Source: Turnera subulata (lineage: Eukaryota > Streptophyta > Magnoliopsida > Malpighiales > Passifloraceae). From it: a DNA stretch of 64,000 nt. Shown here piece after piece: positions 54,751 to 64,000 of this stretch; position 1 is the first letter of the stretch, and each line of letters starts with the position of its first letter. Location of the stretch: assembly GCA_028386065.3 (NCBI GenBank), contig JAKUCV010000186.1, positions 1-64,000 on the forward strand. The letters are read 5' to 3'. The position numbers were made by a program, and so were the translations under genes. The notes below the pieces were generated by a model. The model was not told where the DNA came from and ran no database searches. It worked only from the letters and a program-made list of their open reading frames with translations.

Positions 54751-55264
54751 GATGTCCTAGTATTTAAAGGACTGGTGTAAGGGTCTTTAGCTCCTCAATA
54801 ATTATCTCACACATGTCTTTCCGGATTCGTGTGTGGAAGAACAGCTGAATGGGCACCTTGTGCATTTCTACTTGAGTTCACAACAATAAACACCACCAAT
54901 GCACGCAACACTTATTGATTTATTATGCTTGAGATGCTCAGGGTATGCAGCTGGTTGGGGGCTAAAAAGACTGTCGCTAAGGAATAGTTTGGCCTACTCA
55001 CATGTGATAAAAGATACCGCATGAGGTCCAAGGCCCATTAATCCCTATAATCGCATGAGCAGCGAGAAACCGGTTCACACAGGCCACTATCACTTAAGGA
55101 AAGCATTGTAGCAGACTTGGATCCCCTGGCCCTCTTACGGTAGAGTCTTCACAACATTTGGCATGAATGCAGGGCACTTATGATGACACATAAAAAGGCA
55201 TACAAAAATTCAATAATTGCACAAAATTTCTTGAACCCTCAAAATCCCTAGTGGAGTCGCCAAC
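54751..55264 (-). other. Leader and primer site of the left Ogre/Tat element
   Basis: Adjacent to the LTR the minus strand reads TTGGCGACTCCACTAGGGAT, an Arg-tRNA-type primer site typical of Tat/Ogre elements. The remaining leader matches 59330-59700 in opposite orientation. Confidence 0.75.
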
Positions 55265-56719
55265 TGTGAATACCCGACCCAAAATCACTTGGGCCTATTC
55301 ACCTTTTCCTTACACCTTCTTCATAACCGTCATCCAATATATTTGGAGTCTCCACCCAAATTTTATTAAGGGATTAAAATTTGTGAAAAACCCTTCGTGT
55401 GACTCCATTTAGGCAACCGGTTTAGCGAACCAAAGATATTGGACCCGGGGGTTCGTCATGGATGGGAAGGTGTTAGGCACCTATCCATGTTGGGGTGAAA
55501 TCCTGTGCAATTAAAGGTTTATGTATGCCTTGTATAAGTGGGTGAGTGTGTTCACCAAAACAAATCAAAAACTGAAAATAAAAAGAAGGGGAGAAGAAGA
55601 AGAATGGACTTGAGTTTCCACCACTAGAAACCACCTACGTACCCCGCCGACCGGGTTCAAAGCCCACGTAGTTCTTACATTAGCATCACAACAATCATAT
55701 CATCATCAACATCAGCATCACAGCAGAAATAAAGGAATCAAAATTACCTCTTGTAGCTGTCCTCTAGCCCCTTGATTCGGGTTGTGTCTTGTACCCAACT
55801 TCTTTCCACACCTCAACTCTATCTTGAAGCTTCAATTGATTCTCTCCTTGCTGCCTTCAATTGCCTAAAGAATGATTTTCTAAGCTTGGAGAGGTAGAGT
55901 TTCTCCAAGCTTCAAAGCTTTTGGGAAGGGTGTTTGTGATTTAGAGTGTGTGTGTGAAATGTAAGAGGGGGGGTCTACTTATAGTGTTCTGGGCTGGGTC
56001 GTGGACCATCTTAATGATCAGAATAATGGCCGAAGATCTGGACCAAAAACACGTAGAATCGAATCTCGGTCGAAAATCAGGGAGAAAAAGCGTTCCAGGG
56101 CGCGCATGACCGTCATGGCCGGCGGTCATCTCTTGGATGACTGCCATGCGGGGCGGTCATTGCTGGAAGACTGCCTAGGCCCGGCGGTCATCCCGAGATG
56201 ACCGCCCACACCTACGCGTTTCCACCGCACTTTCCATTTTTGCTCCTGATTCTCCCCAAATTCCTCCCTGATTGATCTTACTGCGTAATCAACCCCTAGA
56301 CTGCCCAGAATATTATATTTTCTTGATTATTACTCCCCTCAAACATCTCCTAATCAATTAATCACACATCATCTTCCTTTTTCAAGCTAAAATCATACCA
56401 AAAACACTTTTGTTATTAAGGAATGATTCAACTCTGATTCTCCTACGAAAATCAGAGATAAATTTGTCTGCAAGCAGGGTGTTAATGGGCTATTCAACTC
56501 TGGAGAAAGTCGACATCCTATTAAATTAGGCTCTTACATTCATCTTCAACCCAAAAATAAGCATAATTGGGTTTCAATAAATAAACAAAGCCCATACTTA
56601 CTAGAATATAATAGATTTTAGCAATTTAGTCCCTAATATGATCAAATCACTTCTTCGCACAAAAGGGACTCAATTACTACAATGCATAAATTTTCATGGG
56701 TCAAATTCGGGTGTTCACA
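55265..56719 (-). mobile_element. 5' LTR of left Ogre/Tat element
   Basis: 1,455 bp from TGTGAACACC (rc at 56719) to GTATTCACA (55265). TATA-like TATAAGTA at 55983-55976. It resembles 57862-59321 in inverted orientation along its whole length. Confidence 0.85.
56095..56210 (-). promoter_or_regulatory. Palindromic GGCGGTCATC repeats in LTR U3
   Basis: Includes the perfect inverted pair GGCGGTCATC/GATGACCGCC (56183-56206) and a near-perfect one at about 56128-56152. They lie about 120-220 bp upstream of the TATA box; the same arrangement is at 58372-58446 and 46095-46205. Confidence 0.65.
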
Positions 56720-57861
56720 GAAACTAGAGGCGACACGATTTCTACCCTAGAAAGACAGTAGAATCGTGTCTCCTTGAACCCTTTGTGGTTTTGGGTTCCG
56801 TCCCTCGTCCAAGTGTTTCTGCAGGTTGAGTCCTTCCTCCACTGATCGATGTTTCTTCTTTCTTTTCTTCTTTTATAGGTGCAGCCTAGGTCTCCCCATT
56901 TCCCCTACTTGCTTGGAGGTATGGGGATCCAAGCAACTTGGTTCCCACGTGCCTGTTAGGATGAGTCGTTATAGGGGTGTGCAGATAGGCTGAAATCCGG
57001 TTGCTGCAAGTGTGCAACAGACTTTTTGGAGAGGATATTGATTCTTTAAGTAAATTTCTCCAGGAAAAATGTTTGCTGCTACATTATCTTCAGGAAGTTC
57101 TCTAAAATGCTCAGGATAAGGTTGCAGGTGCCAGTTTTGCTTAGTTGCAAGTGGCACGGATTTTATATTCTTTCTGCGGTTTGCTGGTTTTTGCAGAATG
57201 CACAGGCTAAGCCTGTGTCTGATGCTATTTGCAACTTTTCTTGATTTATCCCCGGTATACACTCTAGTTTCCTGTGTGGCTGGCAAAGTGTTATTGAGGC
57301 TTCATGACTTTAGGCTGGGGTGGTGAAATCCAGTGAAAAATCCGCGTTAGAGGAGGAATTATCGGCCTCTAATTGGATCTGTAGCGAGTGGCAGGCTCTG
57401 GAGGTCCTGAAATAGACCCAGGCTGTAGCAAGGTCTGTTTCTCCGATTTCCTTAGCAAAATCCTCCAAAATTCATTGAAATGTACCTGGAATCATTAATG
57501 ACACAGTAAGGGATGGATTTAAGAGGATTATGATAAAATTTTGCATGATAAGGCATATGATCATATTGAAACAAGGATAAATTATGTCCAAAATTATGCC
57601 TAAACCATGCATGCTTTGCGTGCATCAGCCATCAGCAGTCGTCACAACAGACAAGGACGCGTGGGTTCCGAACAGCGCAACGACGATGAACTCTGCCATC
57701 CATGCTTCATGTCGACATTTCACTCGTTGAGCCTTGACGCCGCCGCAAGCCACCGTTTCGAGCACAAGAAATAGCACCGGTGTCGTGCAGCCACCGTTTG
57801 TGGTGCTGCGGTGTGAATCCCCTCCTGGTTTGGTCGCCCCTGTGTGTATCGAGTCTCTGCC
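56720..57861. other. Spacer between head-to-head LTRs; hairpin, no gene supported
   Basis: Contains a hairpin at 56728-56773 (AGGCGACACGATTTCTAC pairing with GTAGAATCGTGTCTCC). The GC-richer end (57610-57860) has an 86-codon minus-strand frame with no recognised domain. Confidence 0.5.
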
Positions 57862-58371
57862 TGTGAACACCCAAATTTGACCCATGAAAACTTATACATT
57901 GTAGTAGTTAAGTACTTTGTGTGCGAAGAAGTGATCTAATCATGTTAAGGACTAAATTGCTTAAATGTATTATCTTTTATTAAGTTTGGGCTTTGTTTAT
58001 TTATTAAACCCAAATATATTTATTTTTGGGTTGAAGAAAAATGAAAGAGCCCAATTTAATAGAATGTAGATTTTCTCCATAGTTGCATAGCCCATTAACA
58101 CCTTGCTTGTAGACAAATTTGGCTCTGATTTTCGTGGAAAATTGGAGTTAAATCATCCCTTAATGACAAGAGTGTTTTTGGTATGTTTTTAGCTTGAAAG
58201 GGGAAGATGATGTGTGATTAATTGATTAGAAGATGTTTGAGGGGAGTAATAATCAAGAAAATATAATATTCTGGGCAGTCTAGGGGTTGATTACACGGTA
58301 GAATCAATCAGGGAGAAATTAGGGGAGAATCGGGAGCAAAAAAGGAAAGTTCGGTGGAAACGCGTAGGCGC

Positions 58372-58446
58372 GGGCGGTCATCTCGTGATGACCACTGGTC
58401 CTGGGCGGTCTTCCAGCCATGACCGCCCGGCCTGGCGGTCATGCGC
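58372..58446 (+). promoter_or_regulatory. Palindromic GGCGGTCATC repeats in LTR U3
   Basis: GGTCATCTCGTGATGACC and GGGCGGTCTTCC-GACCGCCC lie 125-200 bp upstream of the TATA box at 58570. Confidence 0.65.
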
Positions 58447-58569
58447 ATCCAGAAACACGTTTTCTCCCTGATTTTCGACCGAGATTCGATTCTACTCGTT
58501 TTTTGTCCAGATTTTTTGCCATTATTCTGATCATTAAGATGGTGCACGACCCTAGGTAGCCCAGAACAC

Positions 58570-58577
58570 TATAAATA
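58570..58577 (+). promoter_or_regulatory. LTR TATA box
   Basis: TATAAATA in the context ACACTATAAATAGGACC; the expected transcript would start about 30 bp downstream in the LTR. Confidence 0.6.
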
Positions 58578-59321
58578 GGACCCCCTTCTCACATTTCAAG
58601 GGACAGATTCTATGACACAAACACTCTTCCTAAAGCTTTGAAGCTTGGAGAAACTTTACCTCTCCAAGCTTAGAAATAGTTCTATAGGCGAAGTTGTGGA
58701 GAAATTTCATGGGTAGCATCATCCAGTAAAGGCAGCAAGTAAAAAGACGAGAGGAACATCAAGATTGAGTTGAGAAGTGGAAGAAAAATTGTGTGGAAAT
58801 TACAATCCGAGAAAAGGTGCTAGAGGAGGGCTGCAAGAGGTAATTCTGAACCTTTTCTTTTTGTTGTGATGCTGATGCTGATGATGATGTGATTGTTGTG
58901 TTGCTGATGTGAGAACTACGCGGGCTTTGAACCCGGTCGCCGGGGTACGTAGGTGGTTTCTATTGGTGGAAACTCAAGCCCAATCTTCTTCATCTCCCCT
59001 TCTTTTTATTTTCAATTTTGATTTGTTTTGGTGAACACACTCTCCCACTTGCACAAGGCATACATAAACCTTTAATTGCACAAGATTTCGCCCCAACATG
59101 GATGGGTGCCTAACACCTTCCCATCCATGACGAATCCCCGGGTCCAGTATCTTTGGTTCGCTAAACCGGTTGCCTAAACGGAGTCACAAGAAGGGTTTTT
59201 CCGAAATTTTAGTCCCTTAATAAAATTTGGGTGGTGACTCCAAAGGTATTGGATTACGGTTATGAAGAAGGTGTAAAGGAAAGGTGAATAGGCCCAAGTG
59301 ATTTTGGGTCTGGTATTCACA

Positions 59322-60080
59322 GGTGGCGACTCTGCTGGGGACTTTGAGGGTTCAAGAAATTTTGTGCAATTATTGAATTTTTGTATGCTTTTTTATGTGT
59401 CATCATAAGTGCCTTGGATTCATGCTAAATTATGTGAAGCCTCTACCATAAGAGGACCGGGGGATTCAAGTTCGCTACAATGCTTTCCTTAAGCGATAGT
59501 GGCTTGTGTGAACCGGTTTCTCGCTGCTCATGCGATGATAGGGATTAATTGGCCTTGGACCTCATGCGATATCTTTTATCACATGTGAGTAGGCTAAACT
59601 ATTCCTTAGCCGCAGTTTTTTTAGCCCCCAACCAGCTGCATACCTTGAGCATCTTATGCATGATGAATCAATAAGTGTTAAATACATTTACATGGTGGAT
59701 ATTGTGCTTTACATGCATATGCCGAATCTTGTTATTTTGAGGATTCAAATATATGCGTACATCAGGAATAAGAAGAGAAGGAAGGAAAAAAAAAGAGTGT
59801 CTTGACCATCCAAGAGGAGATTTTGCCGATCAAAGCATCATGAGGATTCCTGTCTTGTGGAACCTCGGATTAGTGCCCGATTGCTTCAAGAATTTGAAAA
59901 AAAGTGGCATCATCATGCATTACGCCTAACATCTTACATAGTCTTTAGAATGAAACGTGCTGAGTCAAGAGCCACCCCTACACTTCATTTTTCCTACTTA
60001 AACCACTTGTTGTCCACCCTTTCTTGAAACCTTCAAAACATTGAAATCCACTTATCTATCCTCGGCAGCAAGAAGAAGTC
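59322..60080 (+). other. Leader of right Ogre/Tat element
   Basis: Primer site, then untranslated leader shared with the left element up to about 59700; after that the two diverge. Confidence 0.7.
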
Positions 60081-60650
60081 ATGAGCAATGAGCTTGCGGA
60101 CCAAACAAAAAACAATAGGGGCATGGGGACGGGTCCTGAGGACGAACCGATGGGGGACACCTCCCCAATGTATGAGGAAAGGAATCTGGGACAAGAAAAG
60201 GTGGTGAAGCTTACATTTCGAGCCTTGGTGAATAAGCTAGAGGAAACGATTATTCGAGGTGTTTTTTTAGGGCAACCCTTGGCTCAAGTAGCCATGAAGC
60301 AATTCCGAGATGCTATGGGGCAATATGCATTGGTCGAGGATGTCATGAGAGGACTTGAACTTCATAACACAACATTGACTCGGGAAAACTTGAGTGGTAA
60401 AGAGGATCTCGAGGACCTTATCGATCAATTTCGGATAGAAGATTGGGATGATTTTGATAAGCTATCAAGATCTGATGAGCGCTCGATATCTCAAGATTGC
60501 GCAATGATGGAAGATGGACCAGGAGCAGATGATGAAAGATTGGTGGTTATGGTTCAACAAGAAGACCCAAGGAAAACTGTCACCATAGTGCCACGAAGGA
60601 AACTTGTGTATCCGGATATGGTGGAATGGACCATGGTGAAGGGTGCTTGA
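60081..60650 (+). CDS. Uncharacterised ORF in Ogre/Tat leader position
   Basis: 189 residues without stop. Starts MSNELADQTKNNRGMGTGPE; rich in Asp, Glu and Met; segments such as LTFRALVNKLEETIIRGVFL and EDLEDLIDQFRIEDWDDFD look helical. No zinc knuckle or gag core is seen, although its ATG occupies the position of gag in the left element (MSEENSA). Ogre/Tat elements often carry an extra ORF before gag, and this may be one; I do not assign a function. No gag, RT or integrase follows within the window. Confidence 0.45.
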   Translation: MSNELADQTKNNRGMGTGPEDEPMGDTSPMYEERNLGQEKVVKLTFRALVNKLEETIIRGVFLGQPLAQVAMKQFRDAMGQYALVEDVMRGLELHNTTLTRENLSGKEDLEDLIDQFRIEDWDDFDKLSRSDERSISQDCAMMEDGPGADDERLVVMVQQEDPRKTVTIVPRRKLVYPDMVEWTMVKGA

Positions 60651-60959
60651 AACGACCAAGGAGAAGTTTCTGTTATGTTGTTGGAGTCTAGTTTGTCTTT
60701 TAAGTTTTAGAATAAAGAGGATTGAGGCGTGTCCTTGTTAACCTCATCTCAAAGAGTTGATATCACATGTCAGATGTCCTTTCCATTATGAAATGAATGT
60801 TTTTTATTTATCTCTTGTGAAAATTGGAATCTTAATTCTTATGAAAATTTGTTGGCATGGCTTGGGGATCATCAAATGAACTACGAAGACCTGATCCAAT
60901 AAATTTAAGTTTGTCTCCAAGTCTCCTTTATACTCTACTTCAAATAAGTGCCTGGCTCA

Positions 60960-61025
60960 TGAAGTTTTCTAAAAAAAAGACAAAAAAGAAAAAAAAGAAA
61001 AAAAAAAGAAAAAGAAAAAAAAATC
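60960..61025. repeat. A/G-rich low-complexity tract
   Basis: Runs of A broken by single G. It produces a Lys-only frame that is not a gene. Confidence 0.85.
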
Positions 61026-61382
61026 CTTTGGCTTCATGACCAATGTGCCATTTCATCTTCTATTATTTTTAATATTTGAAGAAACTGGACATAGTCTTTA
61101 TTGGTATGTAGGAAGCTCAAGGATAAGTTCGGTCTAAACAATTTTGGTTCCCAAGGTAAGTCAACAAGAGTAGTAAGGTTTGACGTCGAGCTCGGTTCAT
61201 TGACGATATTTTGAAGCATTTGAAGAATCACTCCCAAGTCACGTGCCTATCATCCTGACAATCAAGATTGAGTCACCCTTTGGATATACCAAAAGCTCAA
61301 GTTCTTTGTTGCCCATCTCAACATCCGATCATATGCCTTTAGCAAAAGAAAAATGAAAAGCGAAAGAGAGGGGAAATTAGTT

Positions 61383-61483
61383 CGCTAGGTTGAAAACCCA
61401 AAAGGGTGACCTAGGCAAAAGTTAGGACAAGCCTGCTAGGTTGAAAACCCGAAAGGGTGGCCTAGGCAAAAGTTAGGGCCAAA
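61383..61483 (+). repeat. Two tandem units of about 51 bp
   Basis: GCTAGGTTGAAAACCC-AAAGGGTG-CCTAGGCAAAAGTTAGG occurs twice in succession, with a few substitutions. Each unit has a GGGTTTTC-like inverted part. Confidence 0.85.
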
Positions 61484-62718
61484 TGAAGTTCGGAGGAATT
61501 TGGAAAGTGTGCTCATTGACTCTGCAAATTGCTATCGAGGTTTGGTTCCTTGAAACTACAAATGAGAGAAACTAGTGGTTTTTCAAAAGCCTATCAAACC
61601 TTTTTACCTCATATCCACACCATGTGACTGGGACGTCCTCAAAAATTACATACATGGTTGCATTTCATGAGTGAGTAGAGAGAAGCACACATGCATTAAG
61701 AAATAGGAAACAAACCCACAAAAAGCACACACATCTAGTGTCTAGGTCATACATGCATCACATACATAAATGAAGACCGCCTCTTCTTGCCACGGGACTG
61801 ACAAACCGGTCGGGGGCGCTCTTGGATGGTATCTTCGGAATCGCCCGAAGCATGATCAAAAGTAGGTAGAACCGGGTGGGGGATGGAAGAAGGAACAATA
61901 AAACCTTGGGGCCTCGGGTCTCGGAGTAGGGGCACTGGACGAGCATATCCGCCTTCTCTCACGCAAGAGGCCAGCTCCTGTATATGAATAGCTTGAGCCG
62001 TCAAAGTTTCCTTTCCCAGCCAAGCAGGGTCCAAAGACGAGAAGCCTCAGCCGCCGGGATCTATCATCAATGAAGAACCAATCAGGTTATGAAAAAAGAC
62101 ATGTGTGAAGCAGTGATACATGAGTAAGATACGAAGGATACCAAAGTGATGCCGGCTGGAAATGAAGGAAAGTCGGGAGGGAGATCCTCAAAAAACAGCA
62201 CCCGAAAACGCTTGTAAGCATCGTCGAAAGACTCAAAGTCAACCTCACATGCTAGAAGGACAGGCTGGGATGCGGATGAAGATGCCCAGTGTTCCTCCTC
62301 CTCCTAGTAGTAGAACTTTGCTGGGAAGGGCTAGCACTGACAATTGATCCTTCTGCCCCCGGAGTGGTCAATGGAGCCATCAAGTATGTCCTAACAAAGG
62401 CCAAATAGTGTCCAAACTCGCCCAGATTGTCGACATGCTCATTGAGACAATCCTCATCAGGGATCTCCTCCCTCTCGGAAACATCTCTTATGGAAAGAGG
62501 TGGATCTCCTAATATCCATCTCTCTCACACGGTCTACACACAGACTCGGTCTCCAAGAAACCATACCTTCGTGCCTGGGTACCCAATCACACATCGCGTA
62601 TAGTCCATGTCACGAACATGTTCATTACCATCCGTGAACCTGACATGATATGCTTCAAAGGGATCGAGACAAACCTATCCACACACAAATAATGAGAGGG
62701 AGGCCAAGTACATGTGTT
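61484..62718. other. Possible C-terminal region of the antisense PMD gene; not resolved
   Basis: On the minus strand 62034-61747 is a 95-codon frame beginning MDPAWLGKETL and ending with basic RGKKRRSS. It is in the same orientation as the PMD pseudogene and could be its last exon, but frames between 62718 and 62035 are closed. Confidence 0.35.
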
Positions 62719-63666
62719 TCAGAGACCAAAGGATGGAAGGTGAAAGGATAATACCTTATCCGACCCGGCCACTTGATCAATGTAGCGATGGGCCCATTCC
62801 CGGTTGTGAGCATGAACCCGAGTTCGACGGCTCGAGGAGCCCCAACGGAGAGAGACCGGCCAAACCTCCTCCGTGGATGTCAATTTTAGGGCAGACAACC
62901 CAAGGTATTCCTGGCCCCATACCGGCAAAGGCCGCTTGATTAGAAAGGGAAGCAAGTTAAAATACGGTGTTGTGGTGAAGAAAAATAGATGTACCTCCCA
63001 GATCCAAGCCGAACCATAAAAGTACTTAGCCGTGCCCCTGGAGAAGTTAGTCATCTCTCGGTAGGCGTTTGCAAAACCCGCCGAAGCCCAGTTGATCCAT
63101 GGCCTATCTAAGTTAACGAGTGATGCCAGCAAATCACACCGGACCCAGTCGCTACCTGTGGCGAAGATAGTCCTACATAAGCTCACAAGGATCAGACCCT
63201 GAGCCCGTTGTTCCGCCGTCCCTGCATAACTGGGAGCTAACAGAGAGTCCTGCAATCATTTGTGAGAGACCTCACCATGACGTGCCCACCTAGGCACGAG
63301 GCCTACCAACTCCTGAAACCGGTCAATGCCCAGCTGCTAATCTAAAGTGACCGGTGCACCTTCGAATACTAGTCCGGTGATGTGAACAAAGTCTGAGGGG
63401 AGCATCGTCAACTCTCCGCATGCCAAGTGAAAGGTGTTGGTGGTATCCCACCATCGCTTGCCTAGAGCTGATACCGCATGCAAGTCGACCTTATCTCCTC
63501 GAAAGGTGTGGAAGAAGTCCCACAACCCGACCCTCTCGATGACCTCTTGGACGGGCCCGTTCCTCTCAACATGTTCTCGGATAAGAAGACGAGCGGAAAT
63601 GCCAGCATGACTCCGTTGACGGTCCTCTACTACCAGCGTAGATACCCTATAAAAGTCAATGCCCAC
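62719..63666 (-). pseudogene. Plant mobile domain (PMD, aminotransferase-like) pseudogene, antisense to the Ogre/Tat element
   Basis: The first frame (63666-63337) includes ALGKRWWDTTNTFHLACGELTMLPSDFVHITGLVFEG written in family order: W-T-TFHL, CGE, then L-DV-ITGL; this is the PMD core. The second frame (63255-62719) is in phase: AEQRAQGLILVSLCRTIFAT, LLASLVNLDRPWINWASAGF, ANAYREMTNFSRGTAKYFYG, then a Trp-rich stretch. Two in-frame stops (near 63336 and 63258) split it; the 26-nt gap is too short for a plant intron, so nonsense decay is likely. PMD genes occur in plant transposons and as antisense ORFs in Tat-lineage elements. No ATG is found for the first frame. Confidence 0.65.
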
Positions 63667-64000
63667 GTTTTCTCAGGCTCAGTAAAATCAAACGAAGACC
63701 ACATATGTCAAGACATGCATCATGAGAATAGAATTGCATACTAGCATCATCATTTTTTGCATCCTAGCATAGTTTCATTTTCGGATCAAAACGCAAGAAA
63801 GTCACAAAATCCGGTCCGACAAAGTTTGGAATTGACCAAAATTGGGACAAGCCCATCAACACCCACACACCCAACATCAAGAATATGCATTCGCAACAAC
63901 ATAACAGCACCTGAATCATCCAAAATCATCCAAATTCACCAAGAACCCTAAACCCCCCAATTGGTAGAACTTCAATTCAAGGCTTTTGGCATTTAATCCG
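63667..64000. other. No feature recognised to the window end
   Basis: Mixed sequence with short frames. It may be the upstream region of the antisense PMD gene. Confidence 0.4.

Larger units (their letters stand above)
57862..59321 (+). mobile_element. 5' LTR of right Ogre/Tat element
   Basis: 1,460 bp, TGTGAACACC to GGTATTCACA, followed at 59324 by TGGCGACTCTGCTGGGGAC, the Arg-tRNA-type primer site of Tat/Ogre elements. TATAAATA at 58570-58577. GGCGGTCAT palindromes at 58372-58446. Confidence 0.88.

Noticed and set aside
60857..61039. Lys-rich plus-strand frame
   Set aside because: Codes through an A/G low-complexity tract.
1..64000. Endogenous pararetrovirus or other integrated virus
   Set aside because: All reverse transcriptase traces have LINE or copia motifs, and no viral movement or coat protein signature was seen.
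1..64000. Bacterial-type features such as operons, CRISPR arrays or phage
   Set aside because: Repeats are transposon-derived, and gene structure and composition are those of plant nuclear DNA.

Overview
This window looks like nuclear DNA from a flowering plant, most likely a eudicot. The evidence is an intronless type I MADS-box gene, plant L1 LINEs with an RNase H domain, Ty1-copia and Ty3-gypsy LTR elements including Ogre/Tat-like ones, hAT and Helitron derivatives, and a Pack-MULE. I cannot name a species. I see no bacterial operon, CRISPR array, rRNA or intact tRNA gene. Almost all the sequence is transposable elements, many nested in each other; most ORFs are element fragments or antisense shadows.

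The only convincing host gene is an AGL62-like (M-alpha) MADS-box gene present twice, at 7043-7675 (copy A) and 42075-42707 (copy B), with the same predicted protein. Both lie in a segmental duplication (A about 2282-11200, B about 30770-44270). A shorter third piece (copy C, 46545-46695 plus 50368-50690) carries only upstream DNA. Insertions private to one copy give a relative history. A LINE (26481-32744 in B, truncated at 2282-4255 in A), an orphan RNase H fragment, a tRNA-like SINE and a SINE pair are shared, so they predate the duplication. A copia element (33241-39546) and a hAT MITE (40165-40431) are in B only. A Helitron-like element (7967-8254) and a 5'-truncated LINE (8682-11069) are in A only. 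A also lacks 569 bp found in B, exactly where A has an N.

Layout: 1-2281 gypsy-type LTR end; 2282-11216 copy A; 11217-16734 very long solo-LTR-like element with a 5-bp target duplication and a nested copia end; 16735-18669 AT-rich DNA with a Helitron terminus and a foldback MITE; 18670-22819 LINE lacking ORF1; 23000-26480 mostly unassigned; 26481-44270 LINE plus copy B; 44500-46545 Ogre/Tat-like LTR remnants; 46545-50690 copy C, interrupted by a hAT-like remnant that is itself interrupted by a gag-protease-only LTR element (46853-50333); 50850-53370 a tandem repeat interrupted by a Pack-MULE carrying an F-box/LRR gene fragment; 53550-64000 two Ogre/Tat-like elements head to head, the right one with an antisense plant-mobile-domain pseudogene.

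The most unusual structures are many short hairpins with a TTCTG/TTCAG centre spread through the copia interior, palindromic GGCGGTCATC repeats at a constant distance upstream of the TATA box in three Ogre/Tat LTRs, and the Pack-MULE with tandemly doubled terminal inverted repeats.
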